Source: Spiribacter curvatus (GTDB taxonomy: Bacteria; Pseudomonadota; Gammaproteobacteria; Nitrococcales; Nitrococcaceae). From it: 64,000 bases of DNA. Under the pieces are notes generated by a model. That model saw nothing but the letters and a program-made list of their open reading frames with translations, had not been told where the DNA came from and made no database searches. Location of the stretch: assembly GCF_000485905.1 (NCBI RefSeq), contig NC_022664.1:1364001-1428000 (forward strand), in the 5' to 3' direction. This document shows positions 60,325-64,000 of this stretch, piece by piece. How positions within the stretch are numbered: position 1 is the stretch's first letter; each line of letters begins with the position of its first letter. Position numbers and translations under genes: made by a program.

Positions 60325-61787
60325 CGGATACGGTGCCGGTCAAGCCCTCGAATCACGGGATCGAGGAAGGTGTCGGCGCGCTGCAACGGGGCCGTGGTGA
60401 CGGCGCTGATGGCGATGAACAATGCCACGGCGAGCGCGCCGCCACAGACGGATGCCGGGATACCCAGCGGATCGGTGCCAGTCACCTGCAGATAGGTGAC
60501 GGTCACACCCGCACCCACCATGCTGGCGATCGCACCGGTGGACGTTCCGCGACGCCAGAAAAAGCAGCCGACAATGGCGGGAACGGTCACCAGCAGTCCG
60601 GATGAGGCAGCGACCGACAGAACCGTAATCAGGTCAAGCTGGAGTCGTGCGAAAAGGATCGCGAGCACGGTCGTGATGAGCACGACCGCCTGTCCGGCGA
60701 GCATCTCACGCCCACCCTGCGGTGCCAGCGGCCGGTAAATATCGCGGGCCACCAGCGACGACAGGCTGAGCAGGATGGAATCCACCGTAGAGACCGCCGC
60801 GGCGACGATGCCCACGACCAGCACAATCGCCACCGCCGGCGGAACGGCGCCAGTGGCCAGTAGACGTGGGGTGGCCAGATCGGCCTGATCAAGATCCGGG
60901 ACCAGCTGCAGCGCCGAAACCCCCCAGATCACCGAGATCAGGGTGTAGACGAATCCCAGCACCAGAAACCCCATCAGCATGGTCCGCATCGCGCCGATGG
61001 AGGCGGTGGTAAACAGGCGCTGACTGACCTGTGGATTACTGATGGAGAAGAAAAACCACGGCAGGGTCAGCCCGATGAACGTCGTCAGGCTGAACAGCCC
61101 CGGCCCCGGAACGCTCAGCCACGCCTTGTGAGTGGCGGCGGTCGACGCGAGGAATTCGCCGGGACCGCCCAGCGCCGCCACCACGAACCCCACCGCAATC
61201 AGGCTGGTGATCAGCATCACGATGACCTGCAGTGCGTCGGTCCACAGTACTGAGCGCATCCCTGCGGCAAGGGTCCAGATCAGTGCGAGCGACGCCCCGA
61301 TGAGGATGCCCTGCTCGAAGTTGATGGCGCTATCGGTCATCCCCGATACCAGATAACCGATCCCCATCAGCTGAACGGCGCTGTAAGGCACCAGAAACAC
61401 GCAGGCGGTGATCGCCATGGCGCCGCCGACCAGACGGCTGTCGTAGCGGTAGCTCAGCATCTCCGCCGGCGTAATGAAACCGAATGCACGGCTCGCGAGC
61501 CAGAAACGCGGCCCGAAAATCGCCACCAGGCCGAGCCCGGCAAGATAGACAAGCTCAAAGCCAAGCGCGCCTACACCACCGGCATAGGTCAGTCCGGCAA
61601 GCCCGATCATCATGAAGGCACTGTAAGTGGTTGCGCCGTAGCTGAGGGCCGAGATGACGCCGCCGGCCCGGCGCCCTGCCAGGTAATACTCGGCTGCGCC
61701 GGCACCCAGGCCCCGACGGGCCGCGAGGGCGACACCAAGGCCGATGAGCGCGTACAGGATCAGCGCTGTGATGATCCCGGCCGTCAT
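60321..61787 (-). CDS. Sodium:solute symporter (SSS family)
   Basis: A 488-residue sodium-driven importer with about thirteen hydrophobic segments. The SSS pattern is clear: AEYYLAGRRAGGVISALSYGATTYSAFMMIGLAG near the start, FITPAEMLSYRYDSRLVGG, MRSVLWTDALQVIVML (family signature) and ISNPQVSQRLFTTAS. The substrate is unknown; pantothenate, proline or acetate-type solutes are typical. ATG 61787 overlaps the stop of the small partner gene (ATGA), and the end overlaps the convergent chalcone-isomerase-like gene. Confidence 0.9.
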   Translation of the reverse strand: MTAGIITALILYALIGLGVALAARRGLGAGAAEYYLAGRRAGGVISALSYGATTYSAFMMIGLAGLTYAGGVGALGFELVYLAGLGLVAIFGPRFWLASRAFGFITPAEMLSYRYDSRLVGGAMAITACVFLVPYSAVQLMGIGYLVSGMTDSAINFEQGILIGASLALIWTLAAGMRSVLWTDALQVIVMLITSLIAVGFVVAALGGPGEFLASTAATHKAWLSVPGPGLFSLTTFIGLTLPWFFFSISNPQVSQRLFTTASIGAMRTMLMGFLVLGFVYTLISVIWGVSALQLVPDLDQADLATPRLLATGAVPPAVAIVLVVGIVAAAVSTVDSILLSLSSLVARDIYRPLAPQGGREMLAGQAVVLITTVLAILFARLQLDLITVLSVAASSGLLVTVPAIVGCFFWRRGTSTGAIASMVGAGVTVTYLQVTGTDPLGIPASVCGGALAVALFIAISAVTTAPLQRADTFLDPVIRGLDRHRIR

Positions 61788-61975
61788 GGCCGCCAGTCCG
61801 CCACGAGCCGACCGATCAGGGCGATCACAACCACCCCGAAGATGACCCAGAAAAGAAAGGCGCCCTGCCACATCGCCAGTCCCCGGAGCGGGCCGTACGG
61901 TACGACATAGGCGAGCACGATCGCGACCGCCAGCAGCGCAAGTGTCCTGTGACTGCGTCGACGCCCGTCACTCAT
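61784..61975 (-). CDS. Small two-helix membrane protein paired with the SSS transporter
   Basis: A 63-residue protein with a basic N terminus (MSDGRRRSHR) and two hydrophobic helices (TLALLAVAIVLAYVVPYG and WQGAFLFWVIFGVVVIALIGRL). Small proteins of this kind (DUF3311 or DUF997-like) often precede SSS symporter genes and may act as accessory subunits. It overlaps the symporter start by four bases. Confidence 0.75.
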   Translation of the reverse strand: MSDGRRRSHRTLALLAVAIVLAYVVPYGPLRGLAMWQGAFLFWVIFGVVVIALIGRLVADWRP

Positions 61976-61998
61976 GGCAAGCCTCCTCTGATAGCACC

Positions 61999-63150
61999 TC
62001 AGGCGGTTCGCGCGCGGGGATCGGTCCCGGTCAGCAGCTGCGCCGCCACCACACAGGTGAGCCCGAAGGGAAGATAGCCGGCGTATCCGAGCAACGGCAT
62101 CTCAAAGACATGCAGGATCTGTGCATTGGGGATGTGGTAAGTCCACCGCGCCAGGCTGAAAATGTTCCAGAGCTCCCAGCAGAATCCGCAGAACAGCGCG
62201 GCGAGCACCGCAAGCCAGGGGTCACGCCAGTTCCCGCCTGCAACGCCACTGAACAGGTGGCGCTCGCCAACCGCGCCCTGGATGGCCACAATCAGCAGCG
62301 GCGGAGCGACCCAGACCAGCGCATAGAATGCATCGGGCCGGATGGCGATCGCCACCAGTCCCAGCGCGCCGGCTATCAGTACCGCTTTGGCGGTGCGTTC
62401 CGGCCGTGACGGGCGCAACTGGAGAAACTGATCCAGACCCCGGGACAGGCCCGGCCAGGTCGCGAACAGATCCCGGGTAACCAGCACCGCCGGCAGCACG
62501 GTGCTGAACGGCAGCGCCGATCGCAGAAACCAGTTGAGGGCGTCATTCTCCGCGACTCCCGTCCCGGTGTAGATCCAGTTGCCAGTGAACTGATTGAGGT
62601 ATTCAAACAGATACCAGAATAGTGCGCTTGCCGGGAAAAGCGCGAGAAACCGCCGCGGCTGTTCGATGACAAGAACCCGGCCACCGCGGCGTTGGATCCA
62701 CGCGCTGATCACACCGACGTAAGCCACCCACAGCGGTGTGAAACTGAGTCGACGAACGGTTTCCAGTCCCGGGATGGGCACCCAGGCGATGACCCAGAAC
62801 ACCCCAAGCGCGATCAGCGACAGCCAACCCCAACGTGGGAAAGCCGGTCGTGGCGATACGGACGCTGGCGCTGCCGACGGGTGATGGGCATTGGCCCGCA
62901 GGACCCGGATCACGAAGGGCAGCAGGGTGGCAAGGATCAGGATCGCATAGAGCGCGAAGGCGAGCGGCACGAAACTGCCGGGCGCCGGCTCGATGGGTCG
63001 CGGCGGAAAGCGCAGGTAATCGCCTGGATCGCCGTTGACGATCAGGACACCCACCAGTGGCGCGACGACCATCAGCGCCACGATCGCCAGCGTCTGGAGA
63101 CCGTGACGCCGCCACCCGCCGTATCGCGATTCAGTCTCTGTCGACAGCAT
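61999..63150 (-). CDS. Integral membrane protein of unknown function
   Basis: A 383-residue inner membrane protein with about ten hydrophobic segments. It starts MLSTETESRYGG, has a soluble loop (ALNWFLRSALPFSTVLPAVL) and repeated aromatic motifs (FWYLFEYLNQFTGNWIYTG, FCGFCWELWNIFSLARWTY). I do not recognise the family. The WELWN and YLFEYLN motifs near charged residues could line a binding site. ATG 63150 overlaps the CinA-like stop by 20 bases. The 23 bases before the small symporter partner hold nothing. Confidence 0.68.
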   Translation of the reverse strand: MLSTETESRYGGWRRHGLQTLAIVALMVVAPLVGVLIVNGDPGDYLRFPPRPIEPAPGSFVPLAFALYAILILATLLPFVIRVLRANAHHPSAAPASVSPRPAFPRWGWLSLIALGVFWVIAWVPIPGLETVRRLSFTPLWVAYVGVISAWIQRRGGRVLVIEQPRRFLALFPASALFWYLFEYLNQFTGNWIYTGTGVAENDALNWFLRSALPFSTVLPAVLVTRDLFATWPGLSRGLDQFLQLRPSRPERTAKAVLIAGALGLVAIAIRPDAFYALVWVAPPLLIVAIQGAVGERHLFSGVAGGNWRDPWLAVLAALFCGFCWELWNIFSLARWTYHIPNAQILHVFEMPLLGYAGYLPFGLTCVVAAQLLTGTDPRARTA

Positions 63151-63913
63151 CGATCGCCACCACCCGCCAGTCAAACCCGAGCGCCTCGACCGCCCCTCGC
63201 AGTGCTTCCATGGCCGTTCCGACGGCTGCCGGCGAGCCCCGCAGCCCCAGCTCCAGCGAGAAACCATCCTCCCGCAGCGTCGGCAGGCAGGACAGGCGCA
63301 GATCCGGGTAATCGCGCTCGAAACGCTCGAGCAGCGGGATCATATCGCTTTCACGGGCGCCATCGACAGCGATCGCCTGTTCCGCCAGACGCTCCGCGTC
63401 CTGCCACTGCGAGTAGTGATGATCAAGCACCCAGGCCATCATTGGCCAGGCCATGCTGGGGAAACCCGGCATGAAATGATGGTGGGCAATGCTGAACCCG
63501 GGCACCTGATTGACTGGATTGGGGATCACATCCGATCCCTCGGGAAACTCCACCAGCTGGAGACGATGGGCGGGCTCGACCGGACGGCCAAAGCGCTCCT
63601 CAAGCATCGCGACTCCTTCCGGCTGGGGGATGAGCGGGCGGCCCAGTGCCGCGGCGGCACACTGACGGGTCCGGTCATCGGGCGTGGCGCCGATCCCGCC
63701 GCAGCTGAATACGACGTCACCCCCCGCCAGCGTTTCCTCCAGCGTGCGGGTGATCAGTGTTGGCTCGTCGCTGATCATCCGCACCCAGCGCAGCTCGAGA
63801 CCACGCTCCGCCAGCAGTTCCAGCAGATGGGGGAAATGCTTGTCTGAGCGCTTGCCAGACAGCAGCTCATCGCCAATCACAATCAGTCCGAAGCCAGGGA
63901 TAGAGTCCGCCAT
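63131..63913 (-). CDS. Competence/damage-inducible protein CinA-like (MoCF-binding domain)
   Basis: A 260-residue protein with the MoaB/Mog-type molybdopterin-binding fold that forms the N-terminal part of CinA: FGLIVIGDELLSGKRSDKH, ELRWVRMISDEPTLIT, VVFSCGGIGATPDDRTRQ and NPVNQVPGFSI. The C-terminal nicotinamide deamidase domain of CinA is absent. Such short forms are common in proteobacteria, with unclear function. Its ATG shares one base with the stop of the gene upstream (TAATG). Confidence 0.85.
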   Translation of the reverse strand: MADSIPGFGLIVIGDELLSGKRSDKHFPHLLELLAERGLELRWVRMISDEPTLITRTLEETLAGGDVVFSCGGIGATPDDRTRQCAAAALGRPLIPQPEGVAMLEERFGRPVEPAHRLQLVEFPEGSDVIPNPVNQVPGFSIAHHHFMPGFPSMAWPMMAWVLDHHYSQWQDAERLAEQAIAVDGARESDMIPLLERFERDYPDLRLSCLPTLREDGFSLELGLRGSPAAVGTAMEALRGAVEALGFDWRVVAIDAVDRD

Positions 63914-64000
63914 TACATCGACTCCCGAATCAGTCCCAGCAGCATGCCCTCGAGCTCCGCGAGGCTGGAGACTGGCGTATGCGGGACATCGGGAACGTCC
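63913..64000 (-). CDS. C-terminal end of an unidentified gene (partial)
   Basis: The last 28 codons of a minus-strand gene that continues beyond the window. The peptide ends SLAELEGMLLGLIRESM and gives no recognisable domain. It overlaps the CinA-like start by one base, so the genes are probably co-transcribed. Confidence 0.6.
   Translation of the reverse strand, partial: DVPDVPHTPVSSLAELEGMLLGLIRESM

Noticed and set aside
1-64000. CRISPR arrays, insertion sequences, prophage or integrase-bounded islands
   Set aside because: Reading both strands showed no regularly spaced repeats, transposase, integrase or phage structural gene. Any island status for the 14-21 kb cluster would need composition analysis that I cannot run.

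Overview
The window is a gene-dense, high-GC stretch of a bacterial chromosome. No stretch over about 300 bases lacks a gene, and I see no rRNA, tRNA, insertion sequence, prophage or CRISPR array. The gene set points to a halophilic gammaproteobacterium, most likely of the Ectothiorhodospiraceae and Spiribacter-like in character. The evidence is ectoine synthesis genes, a high-potential iron-sulfur protein with a Tat signal, a sulfide:quinone oxidoreductase-type flavoprotein, a class II ribonucleotide reductase split as in Pseudomonas, and typical gammaproteobacterial genes (tmcA, hslR, rraA, proQ, dsbB, dsbG, yoaA-type helicase, minor pilins). The genus is an inference from gene content only.

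Layout. 1-14.3 kb: end of a RecQ-type HRDC protein, an ABC exporter, TmcA, a giant tandem UvrA-like protein, HslR, a CBS protein, RraA, an orphan phosphoribulokinase, a patatin-like lipase, YceI and a CDP-alcohol phosphatidyltransferase. 14.4-21.4 kb: an unusual biosynthetic cluster with a BchC-like dehydrogenase, an atypical pterin synthase homologue, a glycosyltransferase, a methyltransferase interrupted by a poly-C frameshift, a UPF0104 membrane protein, a RibD-type reductase, a RibA-type GTP cyclohydrolase II and a creatininase-like amidohydrolase. This is the best candidate here for an undescribed pathway. 21.4-28.2 kb: uracil-DNA glycosylase, ProQ, a BtuF-like protein, an SLC13 transporter, an M20 peptidase and an SDR. 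28.2-34 kb: a four-gene DNA repair cassette (exonuclease, ATP-dependent DNA ligase, Lhr-type helicase, PdeM). 34-39.5 kb: DUF423, photolyase, M23 peptidase, Zur, TsaB and MFS, the last five forming a minus-strand run.

39.5-48.6 kb: ectA and ectC without ectB, a DinG/YoaA helicase, DsbB, SelO, then a sulfur-oxidation block (frameshifted SQR-type flavoprotein, a small membrane protein, a TDT anion channel, HiPIP) and DsbG. 48.6-56.9 kb: a class IV aminotransferase, pilVWX minor pilins, nrdJa/nrdJb with two NrdR boxes, two poorly known proteins and an MltD-type lytic transglycosylase. 57-64 kb: cardiolipin synthase, a Grx-DUF3429 fusion, a DUF3833 lipoprotein with a chalcone-isomerase-like protein, a sodium:solute symporter with a small partner, a large membrane protein and a CinA-like protein.

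Many genes are translationally coupled (ATGA, GTGA or one-base overlaps), as expected for a streamlined genome. Two genes carry single-base frameshifts at homopolymers. These could be real mutations, phase variation or assembly errors; the sequence alone cannot decide.
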